Shown: positions 1 through 9,598 of the stretch, piece after piece | How positions within the stretch are numbered: the stretch's first letter is position 1 | Layout: each line of letters opens with the position of its first letter | NCBI GenBank assembly: GCA_963773155.1 | Contig: CAVZAB010000010.1 | Location: 248,001 to 312,000, forward strand | Origin: CAVZAB01 sp963773155 | GTDB taxonomy: Bacteria; Pseudomonadota; Alphaproteobacteria; Rhizobiales; Beijerinckiaceae | Length of the DNA: 64,000 nucleotides | Reading direction: 5' to 3' | Position numbers and translations under genes: made by a program | The notes under the pieces: model-generated | The model's database searches: none | Told to the model about the DNA's origin: nothing | The model's input: the letters and a program-made list of their open reading frames with translations, nothing else

Positions 1-1
1 C

Positions 2-1432
2 CACGAGATCGGCCGGGTGATCCAGGCCTTCCAGGATCTCGGAAAGCTCGATAACACGCTGATCATCTACATCAATGGCGACAACGGCACCAGTGCCGAG
101 GGCGGGCCGATGGGTACGCCCAACGAGGTCGCGTTCTTCAATGGCATCAATGAAATGCCGGCCAGCCTGCAGATGAAGTGGTACGACGTCTGGGGTACCG
201 AACAGACCTACAACCACATGTCGGCCGGCTGGTCGTGGGCCTTCGACACGCCGTTTGACTGGTTCAAGCAGAACGCCTCCAGGCTCGGCGGCATCAACCA
301 GAACATGGTGGTGTCATGGCCGGCCCGCATCAAGGACAAGGGGGCCTTGCGCGAGCAGTTCGTTCATGTGATCGACGTCGTGCCCACCATCCTCGAGGCC
401 GCCGGTATCCCCGCGCCCGAAATGGTGGATGGCATCAAGCAGGCGCCAATCGAGGGCACTAGCTTTGCCTACACCTTCGATGCGAAGAACGCTAAAATGG
501 CGTCGCGCCACAAGGCGCAGTATTTCGAGATGATGGGTCAGTGGGCGCTCTACGACGACGGCTGGTTGCTGAGCACCAAAGTGAACCGCGCGCCCTGGCA
601 AGCCTTCGGCGCGGCCAACCCAGACCCGCTGAACAACCAGGTGTTCCAACTGTACGACCTGCACAAAGACTTCAGCCAGGCCGACGACATCGCTGCGAAA
701 GACCCGGCGAAGGTGGCGGAGATGCGGAAGAAGTTCGTCGCGGAAGCAAAGAAATACAAGGTCTTCCCGCTGGACGCCTCGGTGGCGGCACGTATCGTCG
801 CGCCGCGCCCGAACATCACCGCCGGCCGCACCGAGTTCGTCTACACGCGGCCGATGACCGGTCTGCCGCAGGGTGATTCGCCGGCTCTGCTGGATGCCTC
901 GTACGCCATCACCGCCGACATCGATGTGCCCGAAGGTGGCGCCGAGGGAATGATCCTGACCTCCGGCGGACGCTTCGCCGGCTACGGCTTCTACCTCCTC
1001 AAGGGCAAGCCGGTGTTCCTCTGGAACCTGGTCGATCTCGAACGCATCAAGTGGGAAGGCCCCGACGCGCTGGCGCCGGGCCGACACACTGTCGAGTTCG
1101 ACTTCAAGTACGAAGGTCTTGGCGCTGGAACGCTCGCGTTCAACAACTTCAGCGGCCTTGGTCGGCCCGGCACGGGTACCCTCAAAGTCGACGGCAAGGA
1201 AGTCGCGACCAAGCGAATGGAGAGGACGCTGCCGATGATTTTGCAGTGGGACGAAAGCTTCGACATCGGCTCCGACACACTGACCGGCGTCAACGACGCG
1301 GACTACCTGCCGCCGTTCGCACTAACCGCGAAACTGAACAGGCTGACGATCAAAGTCGATCGCCCTCAGCTCTCCCCCGCAGACATCAAGAAGTTCGAGG
1401 CGGCGATGCAGGAGAAGGCGAAGAGCGACTAA
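2..1432 (+). CDS. Arylsulfatase, C-terminal part (5' end outside window)
   Basis: The reading frame is open from base 2, so the start lies upstream and only about 476 C-terminal residues are present. They include a metal-binding DNG motif (NGDNGTSAEGG) of the alkaline-phosphatase/sulfatase fold near the start of the visible part and a WPARI segment typical of sulfatases. A long beta-rich C-terminal extension follows (about residues 290-440) and ends in a charged helix. The length and extension match the large, roughly 780-residue bacterial arylsulfatases that hydrolyse sulfate esters, usually in the periplasm. The formylglycine Cys/Ser would lie in the missing part. A second, unrelated-length arylsulfatase sits at 41.6-43.2 kb. 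The family is certain from the visible motifs; the substrate is not. Confidence 0.9.
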   Translation, partial: HEIGRVIQAFQDLGKLDNTLIIYINGDNGTSAEGGPMGTPNEVAFFNGINEMPASLQMKWYDVWGTEQTYNHMSAGWSWAFDTPFDWFKQNASRLGGINQNMVVSWPARIKDKGALREQFVHVIDVVPTILEAAGIPAPEMVDGIKQAPIEGTSFAYTFDAKNAKMASRHKAQYFEMMGQWALYDDGWLLSTKVNRAPWQAFGAANPDPLNNQVFQLYDLHKDFSQADDIAAKDPAKVAEMRKKFVAEAKKYKVFPLDASVAARIVAPRPNITAGRTEFVYTRPMTGLPQGDSPALLDASYAITADIDVPEGGAEGMILTSGGRFAGYGFYLLKGKPVFLWNLVDLERIKWEGPDALAPGRHTVEFDFKYEGLGAGTLAFNNFSGLGRPGTGTLKVDGKEVATKRMERTLPMILQWDESFDIGSDTLTGVNDADYLPPFALTAKLNRLTIKVDRPQLSPADIKKFEAAMQEKAKSD

Positions 1433-1929
1433 TTGACGGCCCGCGGTCAAAAGTGTGCAGATCGTGCATCGGGTGTTCGGTCTGCGCCCCGCAAGATGCC
1501 TATCAATGTGCGTCAGAGCGTAATCATAAACCTGCAGACCCGAGTTCGCCTTAGCCCTAGAAATAGGCCCGTTTCGGTTGCCGAACTCATTTGTACTAAG
1601 TCGAACCTTGCGATGTCGCCTAGTGCGTGGGCTACCCATATGCCAAAATGCTCCGTGCGATGGGTGGGCCTACCGCGGAAGCCCAAGCAAGAATTCTCCG
1701 CAACGCTGCAGTCCAATGTAGGCAAGGCAGGAGGGCAGGCATTCGGCAAACCGTCGCGTGCGCGTCCCAGTCTGGTCTAATAGGACCCAATGCCGCCAGA
1801 CGGCGGCGGCAAATTTCCGCGCCTGTCTTTTCCCAGACAAGCGGCCGCTCGTTCGTTGTATGCTGGGGTGGAAAACGTATTCACCTGGGATGGCGTAGGT
1901 ACCGTCCTTGTGTCGCTACCCGTATTTCC
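1433..1929. other. Intergenic, nothing recognised
   Basis: About 500 bases between the convergent arylsulfatase and the secreted hypothetical protein. The open frames here have no ribosome binding site, no recognisable motif and no family resemblance. No clear terminator hairpin was identified by eye. Confidence 0.5.
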
Positions 1930-2853
1930 TCATCGATGATCGCGCACTGCAGGGGCACCGTTGGCACGGAGTTGGTAGGTCATTGTGTATTCAACGGTCG
2001 CCCTGCAAGTGTCCTCATTCCTGGCATTCTCCAGGCCCGTGTTAATGGCTCGGGTCTTGCCTGGCACGAGATTTTCATCCGATGGACTAAGGCCAGGCGC
2101 AAAGCCGCCAGATAACTCGTTAAGGTCAATCAGGTTGTCGGTTCTAAACATGTGCGTGGGTGGATTCAAATTGGCTGACGCGGCCACCTGGTTTCGCTGC
2201 CATGCGAAATCTGCAATCACAATTGTTTGGCCTCCTTTCGCTTTGAATTTGCGGTATTGTGGTTGTTTGTCCGGCGTGTACCAAAAGAAGTTGACCGACG
2301 TTTTGCCGACTAGGTTGCAGGTTTCCAAAAGTGTGAAACGCAATGGGGTGATCGTGACGTCGTACAAAGGCGCCAAAACCACTTCAGTCGGCACATTGAA
2401 GGAATAAACCCCGCCCCCAGGGTTAGGTTCGCTGAGAGTAATATCCAGATGAAGCTTCCGCGGCTTACCATCTCCCTCCAGATCGACACGCACGAAACGG
2501 TTGCCGAATTTGGGAGCGTAGGTTTGCTCGACCCGGTCGCTTCCCGTAGGCCAGGCCGAAAGGTACGCGATACTGATCGTTACCGGACGAGCCAGCGCGA
2601 GACCTGAGCCTACCGCGACTACACTCGTTAGACTGCTGGCTTGAACCTGTATTGCATTGGCGACCGCCGTAAGATCCGGCGTTGGACCAACGAAGGCAAT
2701 TTTGTTGCCAACAGTCGGAAGGATCGTAATGCCTGGCGGATGGTGGCTAGGAGTCGTTGCTCGTATTGTTGCAGGAGGCGCTGAATGCGCATTCTCGGTA
2801 AGCAGCATTGCCACAAACGAGAGCGTAAGGACGATCGGCAGAGACTCGAACAT
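1930..2853 (-). CDS. Secreted hypothetical protein
   Basis: This 307-residue protein begins at ATG 2853, chosen because an AGGGAG Shine-Dalgarno sequence lies six bases upstream. An in-frame start nine codons earlier has no such site. Residues 1-23 form a signal peptide (hydrophobic IVLTLSFVAMLLT, then Ala-His-Ser-Ala cleavage), so export is expected. The mature part is beta-rich with several Pro/Gly-rich stretches and no cysteine-rich or catalytic motif that I recognise. Two cysteines far apart (ETCNLV and EDTCRA) could form a disulfide. It is convergent with the upstream sulfatase and has no operon partner. Function unknown; the coding status is well supported by start, signal peptide and length. 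Confidence 0.75.
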   Translation of the reverse strand: MFESLPIVLTLSFVAMLLTENAHSAPPATIRATTPSHHPPGITILPTVGNKIAFVGPTPDLTAVANAIQVQASSLTSVVAVGSGLALARPVTISIAYLSAWPTGSDRVEQTYAPKFGNRFVRVDLEGDGKPRKLHLDITLSEPNPGGGVYSFNVPTEVVLAPLYDVTITPLRFTLLETCNLVGKTSVNFFWYTPDKQPQYRKFKAKGGQTIVIADFAWQRNQVAASANLNPPTHMFRTDNLIDLNELSGGFAPGLSPSDENLVPGKTRAINTGLENARNEDTCRATVEYTMTYQLRANGAPAVRDHR

Positions 2854-3049
2854 TTGGTTCTCCCTAAGAACCGCCCCCACAATCGAATTTTACGCCCAAT
2901 CTTCTTCCGGGCCACCATCTGACGCAGGCATTCTACGACTTTAAGCAAAATTCGCGTGTGAGCTGCGACATACGGGAGAAAATAACGTGCGCTAGCCCAA
3001 CCTGCCGTTCACGGCCCAAAATATTTCCGGGGGCCAAAATTTACGCAGG

Positions 3050-3501
3050 GCCGGAATGGGCTGGGGGGCCGAGGGAGCGTTCAAAAAACGATCGGGTTCA
3101 CCTTGTGCCACTAAGCGTCTCTGCCCTAGCGATTCTGAGCGAATTGCCGAGAATCCAATCTGGGGAGGCAAGCCATCTTACGTCTTCACGACCAACGGCG
3201 ATACGGCGATACGGCCATTAGCGGATTCTCAAAAGCAAAATCGCAAATCGACGAATTCATGGGCAGACGGCGATCAGAAGGGAAGCCGGTAACGAGGTCA
3301 AAGGGCCAATCTCTTGGGTCATTCACGATATCCGTCGAACGGTCGCTTCGGGCTTGGCGCGGCTCGGAACAGCCCTGCCCGTCAATCGAAAAAATCTTGA
3401 ACCACACGTCCGGGAGCTTCGCTGGAGTAGTCGGCGTCTACCAGCGGTACTCATTCGATGCTGAAAAGACTGCCGCCTTGGATAGTTGGGACCGGTATTA
3501 A
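3050..3501 (+). pseudogene. Tyrosine recombinase (phage-type integrase) relic, C-terminal catalytic part
   Basis: Three frames in succession carry pieces of the catalytic domain of a phage-type tyrosine integrase. RSKNDRVHLVPLS is in one frame and YVFTTNGDT in another. IHDIRRTVASGLARLG (the box II Arg region) and then LNHTSGSFAGVVGVYQRY (His/Arg region and nucleophile Tyr) close the domain. At least two frameshifts separate them, and the N-terminal arm-binding and core-binding domains are missing, so the gene is dead. Such integrases mark the edge of genomic islands, and this relic lies at the start of the IS-rich decaying zone. I found no tRNA-like attachment site beside it. Confidence 0.7.
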
Positions 3502-3734
3502 GGCGGGCGGTTGGGCTGGACTGGGGATGATGGGAAGACACGAAAGCGCCGGCGGCGCAATTGAGCGACACGGCTCGCGCCCCTGCCTCCTGGGTTCCGG
3601 GTCCCCAGATTGGCCGGCGGCAACTGATTGATCGACGTGCGCGCCGCGGCAAGACACGCGCGCCCACTTTTTCCGGGAAAAACCGGACGCCAAGGCCGCA
3701 AGCCCACTACAAAATGTCGCAAGCAACTGCGGAA

Positions 3735-4811
3735 TTATATTGGACAATCAATTAGTTGGTCGAGTATATGCCTTGAAGCATCTGCCCCGCGCCGATGACT
3801 ATAATTTCGGCGGTTTTTCGAGCCTAAAGCGCCAGAAAAACTCGAAGAATGGGGGCAATTTACTGGGCGGTGGGACCCGTTTGCCGCCCTTAGCTGGTGC
3901 CCGTATAGCCGCCGAGCCCAATTCTGGAGCTTAGCGCTGCGGTGCCATCGCCTGGCGCGTGCGGACACAATCCACAGGCCGCCGGTGAAGACGATACCAT
4001 CCGGCCCGTCATGTTCACGGAACACGCGCTCATAGGCGTCCCGGACGGCGGCGCGCAGGCTGTCTGGCGCGCCCTGCAGGCCACGCGCGGCGGGGCCAAT
4101 TTGGCTGGCGAAGGCAGCTGCCTCCGCTGCGCCACCGGGGCCGGCCATGCGCATGACGGGATCATGTTTTGCGAACGTGACGTCAGTAAAACCAGCATTT
4201 TCGAGGATGCGCCGCACACGGCCTGGATCGGCAAATGCGAACTGGCCCGGATCCTCTGGGCCCGGCATCGCAGTGGGAGGCAGCAGATGCTTCACGGCTT
4301 TGTATGGCTCCAGGGTCCACGGATTCTCCGTCGCCGACCGGAAGCACGCGAATACCAAGCGGCCGGAAGGTTTCAATGCCGCGCGCAAATTGGTAAACGC
4401 CGCGACGGGATCGGCGAAGAACATGACGCCAAAGCGCGAAAAAGCGAGATCGAAATCCCTAGGCGGAAAAGCGTAGCTGGACATATCGGCCAGGACTAAC
4501 ATGGCCTGGTCGAATCCGGCCCCATTCGCACGCTCACGGGCGCGGCCAAGCATCGGGGCGGAAACATCAATTCCCAGCACATGTCCACCCGGCCCCACCC
4601 GGCTCGCCAGTTCCAGAACGGTCGCGCCGCAGCCACAGCCGATATCGATCACCCGTTCCCCGGCACGTGCGGCGGCGTGGCTGAGGGTCACCTGGGTGAG
4701 AGCCGCAAATAACGTGTCCAAGCGGTCTTCCAATGTGACCCAAGGCAGCGTCGCCGCGCTGTTCCAGTACTCGATCTGGCCTCGATTGGTATTGTCGTCG
4801 GTATTCGGCAT
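3735..4811 (-). CDS. Class I SAM-dependent methyltransferase with stop-loss tail
   Basis: This is a 358-residue protein. Residues about 40-150 form a Rossmann-type SAM-binding domain: motif I is VIDIGCGCG (54-62), followed by an acidic loop LGIDVS and the post-motif region around LKPSGRLVF. It resembles the UbiE/COQ5-like methyltransferases of about 280-290 residues, whose natural end corresponds here to IVSARAR (residue 287, near base 3950). The remaining 70 residues are Arg/Ser/His-rich, read through what looks like intergenic DNA, and have no family similarity. A lost stop or a late frameshift probably created this tail. Substrate unknown. It stands alone, with an integrase relic downstream and an IS256 relic upstream. 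Confidence 0.75.
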   Translation of the reverse strand: MPNTDDNTNRGQIEYWNSAATLPWVTLEDRLDTLFAALTQVTLSHAAARAGERVIDIGCGCGATVLELASRVGPGGHVLGIDVSAPMLGRARERANGAGFDQAMLVLADMSSYAFPPRDFDLAFSRFGVMFFADPVAAFTNLRAALKPSGRLVFACFRSATENPWTLEPYKAVKHLLPPTAMPGPEDPGQFAFADPGRVRRILENAGFTDVTFAKHDPVMRMAGPGGAAEAAAFASQIGPAARGLQGAPDSLRAAVRDAYERVFREHDGPDGIVFTGGLWIVSARARRWHRSAKLQNWARRLYGHQLRAANGSHRPVNCPHSSSFSGALGSKNRRNYSHRRGADASRHILDQLIDCPI

Positions 4812-5092
4812 GTTGCCCCGCCACTGATATTAACCGGGATCTCCAAGCTGACTGCCCAAGTCGGCCGCCACGAAGGCGGGATATCTAGCGAGACCTTGCA
4901 TTAGTTGCTAGCCCCACAATCGGTGCCGCGGGATTTACCGCCTACTCGCCGCAGGACCTTGTTCGACCCGCGGACGAGAGATCTGAACACTTTTTCGTGC
5001 CGAGCCCGACGCGGCGAGCAGGTAACTTTGGTAGCGTCGCAATTTGTGTTGGAAAGCGTCTGACGAATCTCCGACGGGGTGAGGTTATCGGA

Positions 5093-6362
5093 TCATGCAG
5101 CAAGGTCAATGATCTGATCGGAAGGCCTCTCGGCCAGGCTTTCCCAGCCATCGACCTTGCGCATGGTGATTTGTCCTGAGGCGAACAAAGCCCAGAACAA
5201 CATAGCGGCGGTTTCCGCCGATGGCAGAACGGTTTGCGTCTTGATCCGTCGTTTGAACTCTTCATGCAGACGTTCGATGGCGTTGGTCGTTCGGATCGAT
5301 TTCCATTGGCCTTTCGGGAAGCGGGTGAAGGTAAAGAGTTTGTCGCCGGCTTCCTCCAGACTGTCGGCCACCGCGCGGCATTTCAGCCGCCACTTGCGAA
5401 TGAACGCCTTGCGTCGTTCCTCCACTTGCTTCTTCGTTTCGGCATAGATCATGTCCGTGTAGTCGGCCGAGATTTCCTCGTGCAATCGGTCGGGTGCATG
5501 GGCGAGAAGATTGCGATGCTTGTGGACGCTGCAGCGTTGAACCGGCACGTCGCTCCACAGCGCGGCCAAAGCCTTCTCGAGGCCGGACGAGCCATCGACG
5601 ATCACGAGTGCGGGCGTCTGCAAGCCGCGGCCGACAAGGTCGTCGAGAAGCGCCCGCCAGGCGGCCTCGCTCTCGCCGCCCATGTTCTTGACCGCCAAAA
5701 GAACCTTTTGGCCGTCGTCGCGCACGCCCAGCGCAACGAGCAGCGAAATCGACGTCGCTTTCTTATCCAACCGCACGCGCACCACGGTGCCATCGAGGAT
5801 CAGCCGGACGATCGGCTCGTCGGCAAGCGAGCGGGCATTCCAGGAATCCCAATCGCTCTTGACCTTGCGCCAGGCCCGGCTGACCGTGTCCTTGCCGACC
5901 GTCACCGCCAAACACCGACGTCAGCGCCCGCCGCACCCGGCGCGTGTTGGTTCCGGAAAGATAGGCTCCAGCGATCAACGCCTCGGCCTGTTTCGTACGC
6001 CGCTGGTAGGCCGGGATCGTCGCGTTCTTCCACTCGAGCGTCCCGCCGGCCGCGGTTTCCAGCCGGGCCCGCGGCACCCGCACCGTCACCGGCCCAAAAG
6101 TTCCCGTCAGCTGCCGCTCACGGTGGCCGTGACGGTGGCCGCGAACGACCGGCCTCCTCAGCCCGATCCGTCCCGTGCGTCCAAACGACGGTATAGCGCC
6201 GACGCGACAGCGCTCCGTCGAGTTCGGCTTCCAGGATTTCCTCAATGAAGCCACGAATACGGCTCCGCACTCCGGCCTCCAGCGGATCGAACCAATCTTC
6301 ACCGAGAAAAAGCGCCGCATCGGCCGCAGTCGCCAGCTGTCTTCGTGCTATCCGTTCTCATG
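5093..6362 (-). mobile_element. IS256-family transposase relic
   Basis: The C-terminal 272 residues (5093-5911) are an intact frame of a Mutator/IS256-type DDE transposase. LILDGT carries the first Asp, VIVDGSSGLEKAL the second Asp region, and NAIERLHEEFKRR the C-terminal Glu region. The N-terminal part continues upstream in other frames. QLTGTFGPVTVRVPRARL lies near 6080 in the frame ending at 5763, and LGEDWFDPLEAGVRSRI near 6280 in a third. At least two frameshifts therefore split the gene. Family members are about 400 residues, which fits the combined span. I could not define terminal inverted repeats or a target duplication, so the element ends are approximate. Confidence 0.8.
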
Positions 6363-6984
6363 GCGTGATCTCCATCGGCGCGTTAACGCCGAATTCTGCT
6401 TGCTTGAACAAGCCGGAGATTACGCCACTTTCGAATTCCAACCACCCCCGCGACAGCGCCATCCGAATTGTTGAATTCTGAATGAATAGTCCAAGAGAAA
6501 CTCAGGGAACACTCTGAAGGGCCCTTCGCCAAGTTTCGTTACTTGGGGACGCCTTAAGTGCTTAAAAGCCCGCCAGTGCCATTCTGTGAGTCACCTGGAA
6601 CTTGTCTGCCATCGATATTGTCGGAATTTCTCAACAGGTCCTAGCTTCGACTTATTCACCGCTTGACGAGCGAGGATGCGCCAAGCGCCCAAGGTTATTA
6701 ACCGTCCACACTCCGCCGACACTGGCCCCGAAACATCGCTATGTATCACATCACAGCTTATTGCCACTTTTTCCTTCTCAGAATAGCGATCATTCGTGAT
6801 GTCCTGAATCGTTTTGAAGGTGTATAATATTGTACAGATTGCGCCGCGAAATATCGATAATTAAAAACAAAAAGTATGCGAATGGCGTGCCTTAATAGAT
6901 AGTGGGCTTGCTCACAGATATACATGGTCACTGGGAACGGGAGTACGTCCTTCATGCGCTTAAAGGCGCAACGCTCGCCCAAAG
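6363..6984. other. Intergenic, nothing recognised
   Basis: About 620 bases between the IS256 relic and the His/Tyr-rich gene. The part from 6820 to 6900 is markedly AT-rich compared with its surroundings and could hold the promoter for the following gene. No coding frame is supported. Confidence 0.4.
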
Positions 6985-7005
6985 TTGATCCGCGGAGTAA
7001 ATCTT

Positions 7006-7431
7006 ATGAGCAAAGGTCTCATTAATTGCATGATTGGGGCGCTTGGCCTTTTTCTAATGTCTCTCGGCCCGATGAACGCAACACCTTTATCGACCGGCGG
7101 CGCCGCCAGTTTAAAAACGGTCCGGACGTCACCGGTGGAGACCGGTCTACTATCACCGGCACTATTACCACCATTACCGCGGGTATCATCATCACTATTA
7201 CCATCATTATTATCACCACCGTTCCTATCATCATCGACATTATTATCATCGCGCCTATCATCACCGGCACTACTATATTGTAATACGCCAAGCGCAGTAT
7301 TTAATACGCCAAGCGCAGTGGAGGTTTTTTCTCCGACGAGTGGTAAACTCATCGCGAACGCGGCCGTTAGCGTGGGCGCGACACCGCCTTCGAAAGGGCA
7401 GCCGGCCGCCGCCCCGTCTGCTAATGTGTGA
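7006..7431 (+). pseudogene. Small secreted His/Tyr-rich protein, frameshifted
   Basis: ATG 7006 follows a GGAG Shine-Dalgarno sequence, and residues 1-25 form a signal peptide (MSKGLINCMIGALGLFLMSL, then Asn-Ala). The continuing frame becomes an unlikely Leu/Ser/Pro run. The neighbouring frame from about 7142 encodes a tract of Tyr and His (YYHRHYYHHYRGYHHHYY) that ends near YYIV. Small exported proteins with such tracts are common in Hyphomicrobiales, so a single indel between about 7110 and 7145 probably broke the gene. That other frame carries a stop at 7112, which places the indel after it. The repetitive DNA explains the long open frames on all strands. His/Tyr tracts suggest metal binding, but no function is known. 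Confidence 0.5.
7281..7319 (+). repeat. Two-copy 18-bp direct repeat
   Basis: The sequence TAATACGCCAAGCGCAGT occurs at 7281-7298 and again at 7302-7319 with three bases between the copies. It lies directly after the His/Tyr-rich tract, within the continuing frame. It looks like slippage or a small local duplication rather than a regulatory array. Confidence 0.8.
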
Positions 7432-7461
7432 ACATCCTAAGAAACGCTGAGGAGACGAGCC

Positions 7462-7701
7462 TTGTTTTTGTCCGCACAATACGCGTGGTTCGAACCCGTG
7501 CTAGTTGCAAGCATCGTGGTATTCGTTATTGATTTGGTCGGCGGCTCGATCGCTTTCGGCAACCGATTCCTCAGCGCGCTGTTGAGCGCAATCTTGTTTG
7601 CCGTCGTTTTTGGAGGCCTTGTATATTTCGGTTATGGCAGCGTGTCGATGTCAGTGACGACGACGCCAAGTGCAACTGCCCCCGCTCAAACACAAAAGTA
7701 G
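7462..7701 (+). CDS. Small two-helix membrane protein, hypothetical
   Basis: This is a 79-residue protein beginning with TTG at 7462, eight bases after a GAGGAGA Shine-Dalgarno sequence. Two hydrophobic helices are clear: roughly residues 10-28 (VLVASIVVFVIDLVGG) and 37-57 (ALLSAILFAVVFGGLVYFGYG). A Thr/Ala/Pro-rich tail follows. It lies 30 bases after the His/Tyr-rich gene on the same strand and could share its transcript. No family was recognised; an inner-membrane location is the only inference. Confidence 0.6.
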   Translation: MFLSAQYAWFEPVLVASIVVFVIDLVGGSIAFGNRFLSALLSAILFAVVFGGLVYFGYGSVSMSVTTTPSATAPAQTQK

Positions 7702-7820
7702 GTCAGTCCCACGCCCAGGCATTTCTTCCCGCATTCGCCGGATAACGCACTGATTTCTGGCTGAATGACTCCGATTCAGGTATAATTATCAGCAGTTTAA
7801 CCTGAACCGTATGAGGCCAT

Positions 7821-9181
7821 CATGGAGAACCCGGCGGGTGAATCGAATGATGGAGTTCTGCGGCTCGATTTCGACCGCCGGCGTGAAGCTTGAGTTCCAT
7901 GGCTCGCGGATCACTTCCGATGCTGGGTCTGCTGGCCTACCGCGAACTCGACGATGCCCTCGGTCTCAGTTCCATGGCAGGCGATGCGCTGTCCGATGCC
8001 CGCACCGGACGGAATGGACGGCATGCGCTTGTCGGATTGCTGCGGCAGTCGGTGTTTGGACGGCTTGCCGGATACGAGGATGTCAACGACGCCGAGCGTC
8101 TGCGCCATGACCCGGCGATGCGCTGGATTGTCGGCGGCAAGGCGGCCTACGGGTCGTGCGGCATCAGCAAGCCAGATAGGCCGCTTCGAGACGCGCTGGC
8201 TGACGGCGAAGAAGAACCTCTCGGCCCTTGCCGATCTTTCCGGCCAGTGGATTGACCGGGTGCAGGCCCGTCGTCCGCTACGCGGCATCGTGCTCGACAT
8301 GGATTCCAGCGTCAGCCCGACCCATGGCGAGCAGGAGATGAGCGTCTGGAACGGCCACTTCGAATGCACGTGCTATCATCCACTGTTCGTGTTCAACCAG
8401 TTCGGTGACCTCGAACGCTGTGCGCTGCGTCCCGGCAATGTTCACAGCGCCGACGGCTGGAAGGATGTTCTGGCACCGGTCGTGGCGCGTTATCGCGGCA
8501 AGGTCTCCCGCCTGCATTTCCGCGCCGACGCAGGTTTTGCCAATCCCGATGTCTACCAATACCTCGAAGCCGAGCGGATCAGCTATGCCATCCGGCTCCC
8601 GGCCAATCGTGTCCTGCAGGACCGGATCGGCTACCTGCTGACCCGTCCGGTCGGGCGGCCTCCCCACGAGGTTCGACGCTATTACGCCAGCTTTCAGCTA
8701 TCAGGCAGCAAGCTGGACAATACCACGCCGCGTGGTCGCCAAGGTCGAGTGGCATCCGGGTGAACTGGTTCCGCGTGTCGGCTTCATCGTAACCAACCTG
8801 TCGGGACCCGCCGAAAATGTCGTCGCCTTCTACAATCAGCGCGGCACCTGCGAGCAGTGGATCAAGGAGGGCAAGGGCGCGATCAAATGGACCCGCCTGT
8901 CATGCCGGACGTTCGCCGCCAATGCCGTCCGTCTCCAGCTTCACGCCCTCGCCTACAATCTCGGCAACTTCCTGCGCACCCTGGCAACGCCCGAGCCGAT
9001 CACCGACTGGTCGCTGACCAGCCTCAAGGAGAAGCTGATCAAGATCGGCGCCAAGGTTATCAGCCACGGCCGCTATGTCGCCTTCCAGATGGCCGAGGTC
9101 GCTATCCCGAGACACCTCTTCGCCGACATCCTGCGGCTGATCGCCAGACTGCGGCCGCCGCCCGATCCGGCGATGGCGTGA
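7821..9181 (+). mobile_element. IS1380-family transposase relic
   Basis: Successive frames reconstruct a transposase of about 450 residues of the IS1380 family. ITSDAGLLAYRELDDALGL-like sequence lies near 7920, and DMDSSVSPTHGEQE near 8300 carries the first catalytic Asp. LHFRADAGFANPDVYQYLE near 8520 carries the second, and YNQRGTCEQWIKEGKGAI near 8840 the Glu region. The gene starts at ATG 7821. Frameshifts near 7884, 8150 and 8735 break it, so it should not be active without correction. The sequence is otherwise well conserved and has no scattered nonsense codons, which points to recent damage or assembly indels. Exact element ends were not resolved. Confidence 0.85.
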
Positions 9182-9225
9182 GCGGCGTCCGGTTGTATGC
9201 GTTCCAGCGAAAACCAAGGGAGAAC

Positions 9226-9272
9226 TATGCCTTGATGAAAGCGAAATCAAATCACAGCTTTGTCAAGGCATA
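9226..9272. repeat. Inverted repeat downstream of IS1380 transposase
   Basis: TATGCCTTGA at 9226-9235 is perfectly complementary to TCAAGGCATA at 9263-9272, with 27 bases between them. It lies 45 bases after the transposase stop and could be a transcription-stopping hairpin or part of the element end. No run of T follows the second arm. Confidence 0.5.
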
Positions 9273-9373
9273 GAAGTTATTCGCAGAGTCCCGGTCTTGC
9301 AAACAGGGTTAATTTGCGCAAAACTTGGCCTCAACACGCCGGTCAACCGGCGTATATCGTGTTAAGGCACGTC

Positions 9374-9584
9374 ATGACGATGACAGAAAAGGTAGCCCGC
9401 GCAATTGCTCTGTCGCAAAGACTGAGTGACTGGAAAGATTTTCTTGGTTCGGCCCGCGCAGCTGTTTTGGCGCTGAGCGCTCCCCACTATCGACACGCTC
9501 GATATGGCACTTCCCGATTGCGCATACTCGGGCTACCTCCCAGACCACTGGAGCGCGATGATCGCCTATGTAGCCAATGAATAA
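9374..9584 (+). pseudogene. Small hypothetical protein, frameshifted
   Basis: ATG 9374 opens a frame beginning MTMTEKVARAIALS and including DWKDFLGSARAAVLAL. This is the pattern of a family of short soluble proteins common in Hyphomicrobiales (MTEKVARA start, then a W..Y/F....RAA helix). After about base 9480 the family-like ending appears in another frame (SGYLPDHWSAMIAYVANE), which stops at 9584. One indel near 9480-9490 explains this. It is 14 bases upstream of the GFA gene on the same strand. Function unknown. Confidence 0.45.
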
Positions 9585-9598
9585 GTGGAAAAAGGTGC

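Noticed and set aside
5234..6196. Long plus-strand frame of 320 codons
   Set aside because: Antisense of the IS256 transposase; Arg/Pro-rich with no motif. GC-rich DNA leaves such frames open.
7141..7280. Regularly repeated ATCATC/TATTACC units that could be taken for a CRISPR or microsatellite array
   Set aside because: There are no constant repeats and spacers; the pattern is explained by His/Tyr codons CAT, CAC, TAT and TAC.
7484..7505. GGTTCGAACCC resembling a tRNA T-loop
   Set aside because: It lies inside the small membrane protein gene (codons for W-F-E-P-V) and has no acceptor or anticodon stems around it.
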